This document shows positions 7,928 through 16,241 of a DNA stretch of 37,827 nucleotides, piece by piece. The notes below the pieces were generated by a model that was not told the origin of the DNA, searched no databases, and worked only from the letters and a program-made list of their open reading frames with translations. The stretch spans positions 1 to 37,827 of the IMG/VR virus record IMGVR_UViG_3300035698_023326; one strand, 5' to 3'. A program made the translations under genes and the position numbers. This stretch comes from a virus. Numbering within the stretch: position 1 is the stretch's first letter; every line of letters begins with the position of its first letter.

Positions 7928-8557
7928 ATGGAAGAATTCAATTTCAACAACGAGCTAACAAAGATATCCATACTTATTAATAATGAACGTGTTTTAGTAA
8001 TTGATAGCGGGTCATGTTTGGTTAATGAAATCAATAAAAGAAAACTAGATGTTCATATAACTTATTGTGATTCCGGAGATTTCACAACGCTAACACAACA
8101 TCCTGAAGATCATATGAATGCATTCGATGTTATTTTTTGTCCTAATTGCTTGTACGACATACAAGCTGAAAATAGACAATTAGTATTACAGTTTATAGTT
8201 TGGGCAATGAAAGATAGCTCCAGGTTAATTTTTTCAGTTCCTAATATAAATAACTTTATCATTAATAATGAAATAACATGGAAAGGAAATAAGTGTTTTC
8301 TGAAAGAGGATGAAAAGTTTTTCAAGATTACAAAGTGTCGTAGTTTATTCGAATCAAACACGTGGCTGAGAGTTGACAAAGAGTTTTGGCACAAAACTAC
8401 AGTTAGGTTTCCTTTACAAAATTTTCGTACGTGGAACATTGAGAACCCAGCATCACAATGGGATTTAGAAAATTTGGCTACCAGGGGAGAGGGAGATTAT
8501 ATTTTTTGTGCAATTGATATGAAAAAATCTTTATACAAGAATGCGCAGAAAATATAA
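7928..8557 (+). CDS. SAM-dependent methyltransferase-like protein
   Basis: The start MEEFNFNNELTK at 7928 is preferred because GCGGAGACAAACT precedes it; an in-frame ATG at 7907 lies inside the promoter region. The 209-aa product has a class I methyltransferase layout: LVIDSGSC where the SAM-binding loop would be, VHITYCDSGDF as a second strand, FDVIFCPNCLYDI as the strand-4 motif, and LIFSVPN at the strand-5 position. The glycine-rich loop is degenerate (DSGSC instead of DxGxGxG). It may be a diverged or inactive methyltransferase; substrate unknown. Confidence 0.4.
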   Translation: MEEFNFNNELTKISILINNERVLVIDSGSCLVNEINKRKLDVHITYCDSGDFTTLTQHPEDHMNAFDVIFCPNCLYDIQAENRQLVLQFIVWAMKDSSRLIFSVPNINNFIINNEITWKGNKCFLKEDEKFFKITKCRSLFESNTWLRVDKEFWHKTTVRFPLQNFRTWNIENPASQWDLENLATRGEGDYIFCAIDMKKSLYKNAQKI

Positions 8558-8642
8558 AATTGAGCAAAAAATCGCATAAACATATAATCAAAAACGATCT
8601 TCTTTAATATTGAAACCTAAATTAATAAGGAGATTATTTATC

Positions 8643-8921
8643 ATGGCAACTAAACCGTTAAAATCTGATTCTACTAATTCACTAGTTAGCCGAATCAGAG
8701 GTACCAAAAGCCGCGCGCTTAAACTTCGCAAACCAGTTATCGCCCCATTCGAGAACAAAGTTACAGTTCTCACACTTTCTTCTGGAAGTACTTCACTAGG
8801 AACAATTACTGCTCGAACACGTGCGGAAGCCGCTCGTTTGACCCAGAGTCAAGAAGTTAACCTTCGAATCGGTTGGGATTCCAATCGTAATGAAAAGATT
8901 CTTGCCGACTTTGTCTGCTAA
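8643..8921 (+). CDS. small unknown protein, probably well expressed
   Basis: The start MATKPLKSDSTNSLVSR at 8643 has AAGGAGATTATTTATC before it; the frame is open from 8610 but without support. The 92-aa product is basic and Ser/Thr/Arg-rich, with the stretch TARTRAEAARLTQSQEVNLR. No family is recognised. Its base composition is richer in G+C than neighbouring genes, and it is followed by a strong perfect hairpin terminator, so it looks like a separately controlled, highly expressed gene, possibly a structural or DNA-binding protein. Confidence 0.75.
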   Translation: MATKPLKSDSTNSLVSRIRGTKSRALKLRKPVIAPFENKVTVLTLSSGSTSLGTITARTRAEAARLTQSQEVNLRIGWDSNRNEKILADFVC

Positions 8922-8935
8922 GCGACGTCTATGTT

Positions 8936-8976
8936 ACACAAAAAATCCCCCTGAAGAACAGGGGGATTTTTTGTGT
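8936..8976 (+). terminator. strong rho-independent terminator
   Basis: An uninterrupted 18-bp stem: ACACAAAAAATCCCCCTG (8936-8953) pairs with CAGGGGGATTTTTTGTGT (8959-8976) around the loop AAGAA. The T6 tract is inside the arm, and the mirrored A tract makes it usable from both strands. It ends the transcript of the 8643-8921 gene. Confidence 0.9.
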
Positions 8977-9024
8977 AAAGAAATATATATAATACTTATA
9001 TAGTATACGTAATAAGGAACACTA

Positions 9025-9063
9025 ATGAGTACAAAACAAAGATATTGCTGTAAATTAATTTAA
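9025..9063 (+). CDS. possible 12-aa leader peptide before dnaJ
   Basis: AAGGAACACTA precedes an ATG that encodes MSTKQRYCCKLI and stops. It is in the same frame as dnaJ, with a single TAA between. The sequence after the stop ([10 protein letters not shown]) also reads sensibly into DnaJ. It could be a leader peptide, or an N-terminal extension interrupted by a stop. The similar-sized MIQRKHSIRCLI sits directly before the gene at 16281. Confidence 0.25.
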   Translation: MSTKQRYCCKLI

Positions 9064-9093
9064 AGACCACTTAATGAACAGGAATTGGAAAGC

Positions 9094-10200
9094 ATGATGA
9101 ATAAAAATCTTTATGAGGTATTAGAAATTGACAAAAGCGCATCCCAAGAAGACATAAAAAAAGCCTATCGTAAGTTAGCACTGAAATATCACCCTGACAG
9201 AAACAAAGGCGACAAACAATCAGAAGAAAAATTCAAAGAAATATCTACTGCATATGAAATCTTAGGAGATGATTCTTCTCGTCAAAGATATGATATGGGC
9301 GGATCAACGGATTCAGATTTTAATAACTTCAACGGATTTAATTTTGAAGATCTTATTAATAAAGCATTTGGTGGTAATCCGTTTAGTGGTAATTTTCACA
9401 GATATAATCAATATTCTAATCCTCATAAACAAAAAAATATCCTAGCGAATATTATTGTTGATTTTAGTGATATTATTCACGGCGTAGAGAAAACAATTAG
9501 CTATAATAGGAAATTATTTTGTTCAGATTGTAATGGCAAGAAAACGAAAGAGAGCGATGGTATAGCAACTTGCGATAATTGTAAAGGTAGCGGAAGATTA
9601 GTTATGGATCATGGCATAACGCGTATTCATGTTATGTGTAACGAATGTGAAGGTCGCGGACAAAAGGTTATTAAACCATGTCCAACATGTCAAGGCAAGG
9701 GATTCAGAGTAGAAAGAGAAAAAGTAAAGTTTACTGTTCCACCAGGATGTCCTGATGGACATCAAATAATAGAAAGAGAAAAAGGTAATCAATATGGGGA
9801 GAATCAGTATGGAGATTTAGGGGTGATTATTTATGCTAATAATCATCCGGTTTATCAAAGAGTTAGCGATAAAGATCTTGCCATTGAACTTCCTATTCCT
9901 GTTCATGTTTCAATTGTAGGAGGGAAACTAAAAGTTCCTACTATTCATGGAGAAAAAGAAATCTCTATTCCACAGGGAATTAGAGATGGCCAAAGAATAG
10001 TATATAGAGGAGTTGGGCTACCGATTTATAAAACTGGTTCATTTGGAGACATGTATATTGTTTCAAGGCTAGAAACACCTCGGGAAATTACAGATGAAAC
10101 AAGAGAGATGCTCTCTAAAATTCCTATAGAGGAAAAATCTTACCCGTGTTATTCGCAATTTATGAATATTGCTTTAAATGAAAAACCGCTCAGTACATGA
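9094..10200 (+). CDS. dnaJ: DnaJ (Hsp40) co-chaperone
   Basis: A full-length type I DnaJ. The N-terminal J domain has the HPD triad (residues 33-35 from this start) in [14 protein letters not shown] short Gly/Phe/Asn-rich linker follows, then a zinc-finger region with four Cys-x2-Cys repeats (CSDC, CDNC, CNEC, CPTC). The C-terminal substrate-binding beta domains end with [20 protein letters not shown]. It would stimulate a DnaK ATPase, presumably the host's. The start is either 9094 or 9097; AGGAA at 9080-9084 fits 9094, while the in-frame TTG at 9085 is less likely. Full-length DnaJ is uncommon in phages, so host acquisition is likely. Confidence 0.93.
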   Translation: MMNKNLYEVLEIDKSASQEDIKKAYRKLALKYHPDRNKGDKQSEEKFKEISTAYEILGDDSSRQRYDMGGSTDSDFNNFNGFNFEDLINKAFGGNPFSGNFHRYNQYSNPHKQKNILANIIVDFSDIIHGVEKTISYNRKLFCSDCNGKKTKESDGIATCDNCKGSGRLVMDHGITRIHVMCNECEGRGQKVIKPCPTCQGKGFRVEREKVKFTVPPGCPDGHQIIEREKGNQYGENQYGDLGVIIYANNHPVYQRVSDKDLAIELPIPVHVSIVGGKLKVPTIHGEKEISIPQGIRDGQRIVYRGVGLPIYKTGSFGDMYIVSRLETPREITDETREMLSKIPIEEKSYPCYSQFMNIALNEKPLST

Positions 10201-10240
10201 GTAGTTTTTCATTTAATAATAACTGTTTGAATAATTTTTA

Positions 10241-10804
10241 TTATTTGCTTTCGAGTGGTTTATTTTTTGTGGCTCTTGCAGCAAGTATTGATTTGAGTTC
10301 ATCATCAGTCATATCTTCGATTGTTTTTGCTCTTTTGACTTTGGCAGCTTCTTTTCTTCTTCCGCCAAAAATAGACTGTTTGAGACCGCTTAGAATGTAT
10401 GAAGCACCAGCTGCAATATCACCAGTTCTCTTTTGACCTTGTGTTGTCGTTGTTGCGAAACCTTTTTTCTTTCCATCAACCTCAAAATCAAAATCTGTAA
10501 TATTTACAATGTCTTTTTCATCGGGAACTGATACAATAACACTAGACGATTGCCCGTCTGGTTTTTCAACGCTAAATGTCATGTAAGGCCATGTTTTTCC
10601 ACCTTCTTTTCCGCCGTCATGAATTTGAACATTTGTAGCACCTTGGAAGTGATATGTTGCTTTTCCTGGATTTTCTAGAGCACCTTTGGTTTTGTAATAT
10701 GCTTGCATTAGTTCTTGTTTAAATTTACCTGCATCCCCTGAGACCGCTGCGTCTTTTAGAGCTTTAGGCATTTCATTAACCAAGTATTTTCTGAAACTAA
10801 TCAT
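10241..10804 (-). CDS. unknown protein with capsid-targeting-like N-terminus
   Basis: A 187-aa protein beginning MISFRKYLVNEMPKALK, so it carries the shared leader with a V-N-E site. The middle has beta-rich segments (TWPYMTFSVEKPDG, SSSVIVSVPDEKDIVNITDF), and the C-terminus is basic and helical (GRRKEAAKVKRAKTIEDM). No family is recognised. The ATG has AAAGGAGTCAATAAA before it. It converges with dnaJ across a 40-base gap and diverges from the gene at 11040. Confidence 0.75.
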   Translation of the reverse strand: MISFRKYLVNEMPKALKDAAVSGDAGKFKQELMQAYYKTKGALENPGKATYHFQGATNVQIHDGGKEGGKTWPYMTFSVEKPDGQSSSVIVSVPDEKDIVNITDFDFEVDGKKKGFATTTTQGQKRTGDIAAGASYILSGLKQSIFGGRRKEAAKVKRAKTIEDMTDDELKSILAARATKNKPLESK

Positions 10805-10966
10805 TTTATTGACTCCTTTTTTGTTAAGTTTATAAAATTAGTACTTGTAGTTATATACTCCGGCTGATAATAAAAAACAAAAAAATAACAGTTATAATTA
10901 AAGAGTTAGAAATATATATTCATATAGGATTTTATTACAGAACATGTATTTGGATTTGTAATAAAA

Positions 10967-11002
10967 TTTATGAACAAATATTTGATTTTATGAACAAATA
11001 TT
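10967..11002. repeat. two direct copies of a 16-bp sequence, period 20
   Basis: TTTATGAACAAATATT occurs at 10967-10982 and again at 10987-11002. It lies in the 235-base divergent region between the genes starting at 10804 and 11040. The rest of that region is AT-rich, with no gene seen. A TATAAATT stretch follows near 11008. The spacing of about two helical turns suits a pair of protein-binding sites. Confidence 0.6.
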
Positions 11003-11039
11003 AACTATATAAATTTATATTCTAATAATGGAGAATAAA

Positions 11040-11588
11040 ATGTCAGAAAAAGAGAAACATATAGAAAAATATCCAATTCATAACCCAGATGACGAGTCTC
11101 AAGGAATGGAACTTATTGACAAAGAAGAAGGAAAAAAAAGATCGGATGTTAAACCTGGAGAGTTCAAATATTTTTCATTTGAAGACTGGTTAAAGAAAGC
11201 TAATGCCTTTTCTGGACACCACGACTTCAAATTTAATGATGACGGCGAACAAGTAGAAGAAATATCGATCCCACAAGGAAGTTTTTTTGGTGATGCAAGA
11301 TCTGGACTAGCTAGAAAATCTTCTTATAAACAACCTGGACAAGGCAAAACTACTACAGATAGTGAAGGAAGCATGAAAACCACCGGATCAACTGACCCTC
11401 TTGAAGCATTAGATATTCAAGTGATAAAAGAGCAATTAGATTCAAACAAAGTTTCGAAGTTAGAATGTATTGCTAATATTATCGATATGGACGTTAACGA
11501 AATTATAAAAGGGGCTATTCAAGGATCTACTAGTAAAGGTATGACCGTTAGTGAAATGCTCGACGTGTTAATTGACATGTATTTGTAA
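11040..11588 (+). CDS. unknown acidic protein with internal FEDWLKK motif
   Basis: The start MSEKEKHIEKYP at 11040 is chosen because TGGAGAATAAA precedes it; an in-frame ATG at 11028 overlaps that ribosome-binding site. The product is 182 aa and hydrophilic. Residues around 50 read YFSFEDWLKKANAF, like the leader of the 178-510 protein (MFSTFEQWLKS) but internal. The C-terminal 50 residues (KLECIANIIDMDVNEIIKGA, MTVSEMLDVLIDMYL) look like a small helical domain. It heads a co-directional run with 11676 and 12500. Function unknown. Confidence 0.7.
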   Translation: MSEKEKHIEKYPIHNPDDESQGMELIDKEEGKKRSDVKPGEFKYFSFEDWLKKANAFSGHHDFKFNDDGEQVEEISIPQGSFFGDARSGLARKSSYKQPGQGKTTTDSEGSMKTTGSTDPLEALDIQVIKEQLDSNKVSKLECIANIIDMDVNEIIKGAIQGSTSKGMTVSEMLDVLIDMYL

Positions 11589-11598
11589 GGAGAATAAA

Positions 11599-11676
11599 AT
11601 GGATTATATTACATTCGAAGTATGCCTGGAAGGCACAAAGGAACGCCAAGTGTTAGAACTAAGGAAGAAAAAATAA
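11599..11676 (+). CDS. 25-aa leader ORF overlapping the next start
   Basis: The strong site AAGGAGAATAAA precedes ATG 11599, which encodes MDYITFEVCLEGTKERQVLE and five more residues. Its TAA overlaps the ATG of the next gene at 11676 (TAATG). It may be a coupled leader, or the broken 5' end of the following gene. Confidence 0.4.
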   Translation: MDYITFEVCLEGTKERQVLELRKKK

Positions 11677-12161
11677 TGCCAGGATTTGTAAAAGACGAAA
11701 ACGCATGGGAAAAAGCAAAGAGAGTTTCAAGGAAAGCTGGGAATAAAGAAGGAACTCAGTCTTTCTGGAAATTTGCTAATCATATGTATTTCAAAATAAC
11801 TGGTCAAAAAAAACAAAATGAGTCATGGAGCACGGCTGGTCTTGGAACAGGAGTGGCAGGATTTGGGTCAAATGGTCCTACTGCATATCCAAAAATAATT
11901 TCTCCTCAAGCAAGTCAAACAAAAGCGCACGGAGAACCTGTAGATCACGAAAAAGGGGATCTTTCGAGTTTCAAAACATGGTTTGATTTCATCGAAAAAA
12001 AATCCGAGAGCGATAAGATGCTGACACGTGTTGGAAAGAACAAGTTTGACACCACAAAAGAAAAACAAACGATACCAGGTTCGAAAAAACCAATATTTCC
12101 TAAAAAAGACACGGTAACTGTTTGGGGTGCGCCAAAAGATTTTTCATATGTACGTAATTAA
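11676..12161 (+). CDS. unknown phage protein with FVKDENAWEKAK motif
   Basis: I use ATG 11676 (MPGFVKDENAWEKAKRVSRK), which has AAGGAAGAAAAA upstream and is coupled to the 25-aa ORF; a start at 11622 in the same frame is less supported. The first 45 residues form a basic helical motif (WEKAKRVSRK, FWKFANHMYFKI) that I recall in other tailed-phage proteins without a known role. The middle is Gly/Pro-rich. A second FKTWFDFIEKKSES motif lies near residue 105. The 161-aa product may be a virion or head-associated protein; this is inferred only from context. Confidence 0.65.
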   Translation: MPGFVKDENAWEKAKRVSRKAGNKEGTQSFWKFANHMYFKITGQKKQNESWSTAGLGTGVAGFGSNGPTAYPKIISPQASQTKAHGEPVDHEKGDLSSFKTWFDFIEKKSESDKMLTRVGKNKFDTTKEKQTIPGSKKPIFPKKDTVTVWGAPKDFSYVRN

Positions 12162-12313
12162 AAAGGTAAGCATAGATAAATGGTAAAATAAAGATTATGA
12201 AAAGTTTTGTTAATTATTTAAATGAGAGTAATGGTCCTAGTTATTCCGTTTTGAAAAAAATAAAGTTCCACTTACACCAGAGGAATGTAAAATTGTTTTT
12301 GAAAAAGACGCTT

Positions 12314-12394
12314 TGTGGTTTATTAATGGACGCCGATGTTAATGCATCAATTAATATATTACATAGAGGAGTTTATAGTTTCTCTATTGCATAA
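12314..12394 (+). mobile_element. remnant resembling the C-terminus of IS200/IS605 TnpB
   Basis: The frame reads CGLLMDADVNASINILHRG and stops eight codons later. TnpB/OrfB proteins end with a zinc-ribbon Cys-Gly, then a D-x-NAA-NIL-RG pattern containing the last catalytic Asp, and this segment matches that pattern over about 20 residues. No other part of a transposase and no transposon ends were seen, so only a fossil is claimed. Confidence 0.5.
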
Positions 12395-12458
12395 AAATAA
12401 ATTTTATATTTTTATATAAAATTTGTAACTATAACACCGCTAAAACTCTTGATGATAT

Positions 12459-12466
12459 TATAAATA
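12459..12466 (+). promoter_or_regulatory. T4-like late promoter box TATAAATA
   Basis: An exact TATAAATA stands 34 bases before the ATG at 12500. An AAAGGAAC ribosome-binding site lies between them. It overlaps the 3' remnant of the preceding broken gene. Confidence 0.45.
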
Positions 12467-12499
12467 AATTTCATGATTTCATAAAAGGAACGGCATAAT

Positions 12500-12831
12500 A
12501 TGAAATTTGCAGATTATCTAAAAAAAGTTTCTGAGTCCACGGCAACAAAACGTAATGTAACTGGACCCTATGCTAAAATGATGTATCCAACAGCTTATGG
12601 ATTTTCATATAGAGCACAATATTCACCGTGGAGTATACCAGGAATATCAGGAAAAAAAAAGTGGACGAAAAAAAAAGAAAAAAAAGAGTATTAGCGGATC
12701 TTTATAGAAAGATGTTCAACAAAAGTTGGATGCAAAAAGTGCCAACAAAAATATATTGGCATCATCCCGATGGAGTTGATGATTCTGCTGCTTCTAACCC
12801 CGACTCTATAATGTCTCAGGGAAGACTTTAA
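12500..12831 (+). CDS. capsid-targeting-type small protein, frameshifted at an A9 run (possible -1 frameshifting)
   Basis: From ATG 12500 the frame reads MKFADYLKKVSESTATK and later SPWSIPGISGKKK, then stops at 12692-12694 if no shift occurs (64 aa). At the A9 run 12652-12660 the -1 frame takes over with VDEKKRKKRVLADLYRK and runs to 12831 (TKIYWHHPDGVDDSAASNPD), giving about 110 aa. In the zero frame the run ends as A_AAA_AAG (12655-12661), the heptamer used for -1 frameshifting in bacterial dnaX and IS elements. An assembly indel is the main alternative. The leader puts it in the capsid-targeting-like group. Confidence 0.6.
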
Positions 12832-12954
12832 TATCTCAGTCAAATCGACCATACACACTTTTTAGTCGAAAATACCAATATCATCAAATTTAATTCATAT
12901 ATCTTCTTTATTTAAACATATTTTGTATGATGATATAAAAATGGAGAAATATAT

Positions 12955-13515
12955 ATGAGAACTAAATTACATTCATTTCCTTCTGTTTCTTTATCTGATG
13001 TTAATGAATTTGAAGAAACGATGAAGAAACACGCCAGAGCGTTTGCTCATAAACAAATACAAAAACAAAACGAGACAAGAACTGAGGACAAAATTGTAGA
13101 AGATATCATGAAGGGTAGCAGAGCTAAAATCGCTGCATGCCTCGCTAATAATAGGGATCCTTTAGAAGAAGTAGATTGGGTTTTTCTCGGATCATTTAGT
13201 GATGGATATATGTATCTTGGAGACCATAAATCTTATGTTGTTACTGCATATCTTGAAGATATTAAAGATGACAAAATTGTGATTTCTTTTCCTAAGAGTA
13301 AATATAAAAGTAAAATGCTTGGTTCAATAGAAAGAAATAACTATTCTGCATACACTGAATTTGTTACATATGACCCTGAATCAGATTTATATTTTCATCT
13401 AGGAAGATTAGCAACAGAAAATATAAAGGAACCTACTGATGCAACGAAATGGAATTATGTTTTTGAATTTGACATTTCCCTGCATAGTGAAGATGGGTTA
13501 TTAGTGCTTTTATGA
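12955..13515 (+). CDS. unknown protein, paired with 13512-14132
   Basis: A 186-aa protein with TGGAGAAATATAT before the ATG. The N-terminal 65 residues are helical and basic (ETMKKHARAFAHKQIQKQNE). A more beta-rich part follows (VDWVFLGSFSDGYMYLGDH, YVVTAYLEDIKDDKIVISF). Its stop overlaps the next ATG by four bases (ATGA). The two proteins share size, a helical start, a xSRAKI/GIRKEI step and a VDW/VDF beta segment, so they may be diverged duplicates. No family was recognised. Confidence 0.75.
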   Translation: MRTKLHSFPSVSLSDVNEFEETMKKHARAFAHKQIQKQNETRTEDKIVEDIMKGSRAKIAACLANNRDPLEEVDWVFLGSFSDGYMYLGDHKSYVVTAYLEDIKDDKIVISFPKSKYKSKMLGSIERNNYSAYTEFVTYDPESDLYFHLGRLATENIKEPTDATKWNYVFEFDISLHSEDGLLVLL

Positions 13516-14132
13516 TAGATGAGTATCTCGATTTTTTTCCGTTTGTTCGTCTTGATGATTTTAGTCCGTTCATGAAAACGGCAGTTGAACAATATGCGAA
13601 AGCAGCTTCTGATAAATTCTATAAGGACGAGCTAGATAGTTTAACTAGAGAATATCGAAGAACCAAGCCAGTAATAGAAGCACATTGTCGTAGTGGAATT
13701 AGAAAAGAAATAGGATTTGCGTTAATTCATAAATTAAATCCGATAACAAGTGTTGATTTTGAGATATACGAGGATAAGAAAGCAGATAGATATGATATTG
13801 CCATTGGAAAGTCTAAGTTAGATATTACAACGGCAAATCCTTTAGGATTAGAACAATATAATGAAAATACGTTTAAGCTTGCTTTTTCTCTTAGCAAGGA
13901 CAAATACCAATCTATTCTAGACAGATCTAGAAGTGATTGGTATCTTGTTAATGAAATAGCTTTTTTAAAGCAAAAAAATAGAAGAATTTATTATTTTGGA
14001 CAAATGACGGTAAAAGATCTTTTATCTAGAAAACACTCAAAAGAAAAGAAAGATGGAAAAATTATTTATTGTTTCATTGCAAAAGGCAAACAAACAAAAT
14101 CTCGTCTTTCAAAGGAAATAATACTCACCTAA
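13512..14132 (+). CDS. unknown protein, possible diverged duplicate of 12955-13515
   Basis: A 206-aa protein starting MIDEYLDFFPFVRLDDFSPF inside the end of the upstream gene, so translation is probably coupled. It has a helical N-terminal third, then VDFEIYEDKKADRYDIAIGK with a following DIT. That arrangement is loosely like a PD-(D/E)XK nuclease core but lacks a clear (D/E)xK, so I do not assign it. The C-terminus is Lys-rich and may bind nucleic acid. Function unknown. Confidence 0.75.
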   Translation: MIDEYLDFFPFVRLDDFSPFMKTAVEQYAKAASDKFYKDELDSLTREYRRTKPVIEAHCRSGIRKEIGFALIHKLNPITSVDFEIYEDKKADRYDIAIGKSKLDITTANPLGLEQYNENTFKLAFSLSKDKYQSILDRSRSDWYLVNEIAFLKQKNRRIYYFGQMTVKDLLSRKHSKEKKDGKIIYCFIAKGKQTKSRLSKEIILT

Positions 14133-14208
14133 TAAACAAAAAATATATTTTACAATTGTATCTGTTATTGTCATGATAACCTATAAATTTTATATTTAGA
14201 ATTTAATA

Positions 14209-15010
14209 ATGAAAACATTCAAAGGAGTATATTATTCGATACAACGAGGTACGGTTAGAAGTAAGAAGTATAGGAAGATCATTTATCACTGGCTTGTTGG
14301 GGACAATCATTGGAACATCAATAGGCATAGGAGCACCAACAGATACAAAAATGACTGATATGAAATATCGGAATATGGTAAAAGATTTACCTGTTATTTC
14401 TGTACATGATTTAAGATCGCCTTTGTGTTTCGTATCATTTGACACAATTCCATTAAAATTTGCTAATCAATTAAAATTTGTCAATCAGTCAAAAAAGAAA
14501 GTAGCTACTGAAAAAATTGATAAACCCGTTATTCAAAAACTAACATTAGATTTAGTTAAATTTTTTGAAGGATTTTATTCGAAGACATATAATGATGGAT
14601 TTGGTAATATAACTATTGGATATGGTTTTACTAAACACACATTGCCAGGTTTAAAATGGGGTGACACAATAAGTCAATCAGAATCCGATGAATATTTATA
14701 TAAAGTTCTAAAAAAAAGAGAACAATTTATATATGAAAATATAAAAGTTCCAATTACACAAGAGCAATTTGATGCGCTAATAAGTTGGATATATAATATT
14801 GGAAGATCTGCTGCAAAAAGAAGTACTTTGATAAAAAAAATTAATAATGGAGAATATGAGTCCGCAGCAAAAGAATTTCTAAGATGGAACCACGTTCGTG
14901 GAAGACGGGTCAAAGGTCTTACAATACGTAGAACAAAAGAAAAAATATTGTTTACCCAGGGTATATGTGAAGCACGTAATCTCTATAATATTATATATAA
15001 TACCGAGTGA
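14209..15010 (+). CDS. T4-type lysozyme (GH24) with N-terminal leader and hydrophobic segment; 5' frameshift
   Basis: The enzymatic part (from about 14540) is a GH24 muramidase. FEGFYSKTYNDGFGNITIGYG carries Glu, Asp and Thr spaced 9 and 6 residues apart, exactly as E11/D20/T26 in T4 lysozyme. It continues with QFDALISWIYNIG, STLIKKINNGE and GLTIRRTKEKILF. The intact frame has only TTG/ATG starts near 14294-14353 without a ribosome-binding site. ATG 14209, removing one A at 14221-14223, gives MKTFKEYIIRYNEVRLE followed by a Gly/Ile-rich hydrophobic stretch (SFITGLLGTIIGTSIGIG) in this frame. So it may carry both the shared leader and a membrane or signal-anchor segment. A TATAAATT box lies at 14182. 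TGA is its stop. Confidence 0.85.
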
Positions 15011-15064
15011 AAAACACGACAAAATATCTAAGTTATATCAACAAAAAAACATTGGAGGATTTTT

Positions 15065-16099
15065 ATGAATAAAGGTAAAGCCTTTTATGGTCATTCTGTA
15101 TTTTTGTATGATACAAAAAATACAATTAATATATCTGGCAGTAAAGATAATTTTGTCAAATTGTGCCAGGAATTAGGTATTCAAGCAATATGGTTTCGTA
15201 GTCATGGAACCAGAGGTCTTTATGGTGATCCTGAATACAATAAGGATATTATGAAAAGATTATCTGACGTTGGTATTCTTAGTGCGCACTGGGGGTGGTG
15301 TCAAGGAAAGGAAAACGATTGCGAAAACGTAAACGAAGCAATTGATGAATATTGCAATTTCTGTGATATGTACATAGCAGATATAGAACCAGGTGTAAAC
15401 AAGAGTAAATGGACAAAAGATTCTCTTGGTGATTTAATTGACAAGATCAAGAGAAATGATATATTTTTGGCTATTACTACATTTGGTTTTGTTCCATGGC
15501 ACGAACCTTGTTTGTGGAAACATGTTGCAGACAAAATAGATGGATGGGATATTCAAGCTTACTGGCATCATTCGCCAAACACAGGAATAGTGAACCAAGG
15601 ATTCGCAGAAAAGACAAATGACCCTGCGCATTATTGTGATGTTTGTATAAGAGAGTGGAAGAAATTAATAAGTCAAGACGCAATAATTCATCTCTCAGGG
15701 CAAGCTTATTGGGGAGAAGGCGGGTTTACTAAAATAGAAGCTGAGTTTCAATGGGACAAATTTTTCTCAGATTTTAGTGGATGGAATAAGATCTGTGGTT
15801 TTGGATATTGGCATCTTGCAAGTTTAGCTCAATCTCATAAGATGATGGAAAAATTAAAAAGTGTTAATATACAACAATATTGGGGAGATGGTATTATTAT
15901 TTCCGATCAAGAAATAATTAAAACAATACGATATAGCAATATTGAATATTCAGATTATGTAAAGGAATATCAAGTATTTTTGAAAACATTGGGATACGAT
16001 ATATATCCAGATGGATATGCTGGTCCTATGACTTCTAATGCACACAGAAAAGTTTTTGGTTCTTATATCCAAGGAGATCCACGTTTTAATTGCACTTAA
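15065..16099 (+). CDS. probable endolysin: TIM-barrel glycoside hydrolase-like domain plus peptidoglycan-binding domain
   Basis: The 344-aa protein has an N-terminal domain of about 275 residues with features of a glycosidase barrel: early FYGHSVFLYDTKNT, then GIQAIWFRSHGT, MYIADIEPGVNKSKW with adjacent acidic residues, WDIQAYWHH and FGYWHLAS. The C-terminal 60 residues (YVKEYQVFLKTLGYDIYPDG, then YAGPMTSNAHRKVFG) match the PG_binding_1 helical repeat. GH25-type lysozyme is my best guess for the barrel, but the catalytic residues are not certain. It follows the GH24 lysozyme by 54 bases with a strong GGAGG site, so the two wall-degrading enzymes form a lysis or entry pair. Confidence 0.65.
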   Translation: MNKGKAFYGHSVFLYDTKNTINISGSKDNFVKLCQELGIQAIWFRSHGTRGLYGDPEYNKDIMKRLSDVGILSAHWGWCQGKENDCENVNEAIDEYCNFCDMYIADIEPGVNKSKWTKDSLGDLIDKIKRNDIFLAITTFGFVPWHEPCLWKHVADKIDGWDIQAYWHHSPNTGIVNQGFAEKTNDPAHYCDVCIREWKKLISQDAIIHLSGQAYWGEGGFTKIEAEFQWDKFFSDFSGWNKICGFGYWHLASLAQSHKMMEKLKSVNIQQYWGDGIIISDQEIIKTIRYSNIEYSDYVKEYQVFLKTLGYDIYPDGYAGPMTSNAHRKVFGSYIQGDPRFNCT

Positions 16100-16241
16100 A
16101 CAAATTTAGTAAAGCGCGAATAGAAATTTAGTAGATAATGATTAACATAGGAGAATATGTATAAAAATTGCACCGATATATATTAAATTTTCTAGATAAA
16201 TTATATACTAGAATAGAAAAACAAAATCCCGTGGACGAAAT

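Larger units (their letters stand above)
12197..12498 (+). pseudogene. broken capsid-targeting-type gene interrupted by a TnpB-like tail fragment
   Basis: The 5' part encodes MKSFVNYLNESNGPSYSVLKK with the shared leader. At the A7 run 12254-12260 the sense moves to the -1 frame, which reads NKVPLTPEECKIVFEKDALW before stopping. A second, coherent 3' stretch reads ICNYNTAKTLDDIINKFHDF and ends in IKGTA at the TAA 12496-12498, as if it were the original C-terminus. Between them, in the frame of the ATG, lies a segment resembling the end of IS200/IS605 TnpB proteins. The simplest reading is a ~100-aa phage gene disrupted by an insertion that later decayed. Confidence 0.5.

Noticed and set aside
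13740-13850. PD-(D/E)XK nuclease in the 13512 protein
   Set aside because: The spacing is suggestive (DRYDIAIGK...LDIT) but the required (D/E)xK pair is missing.
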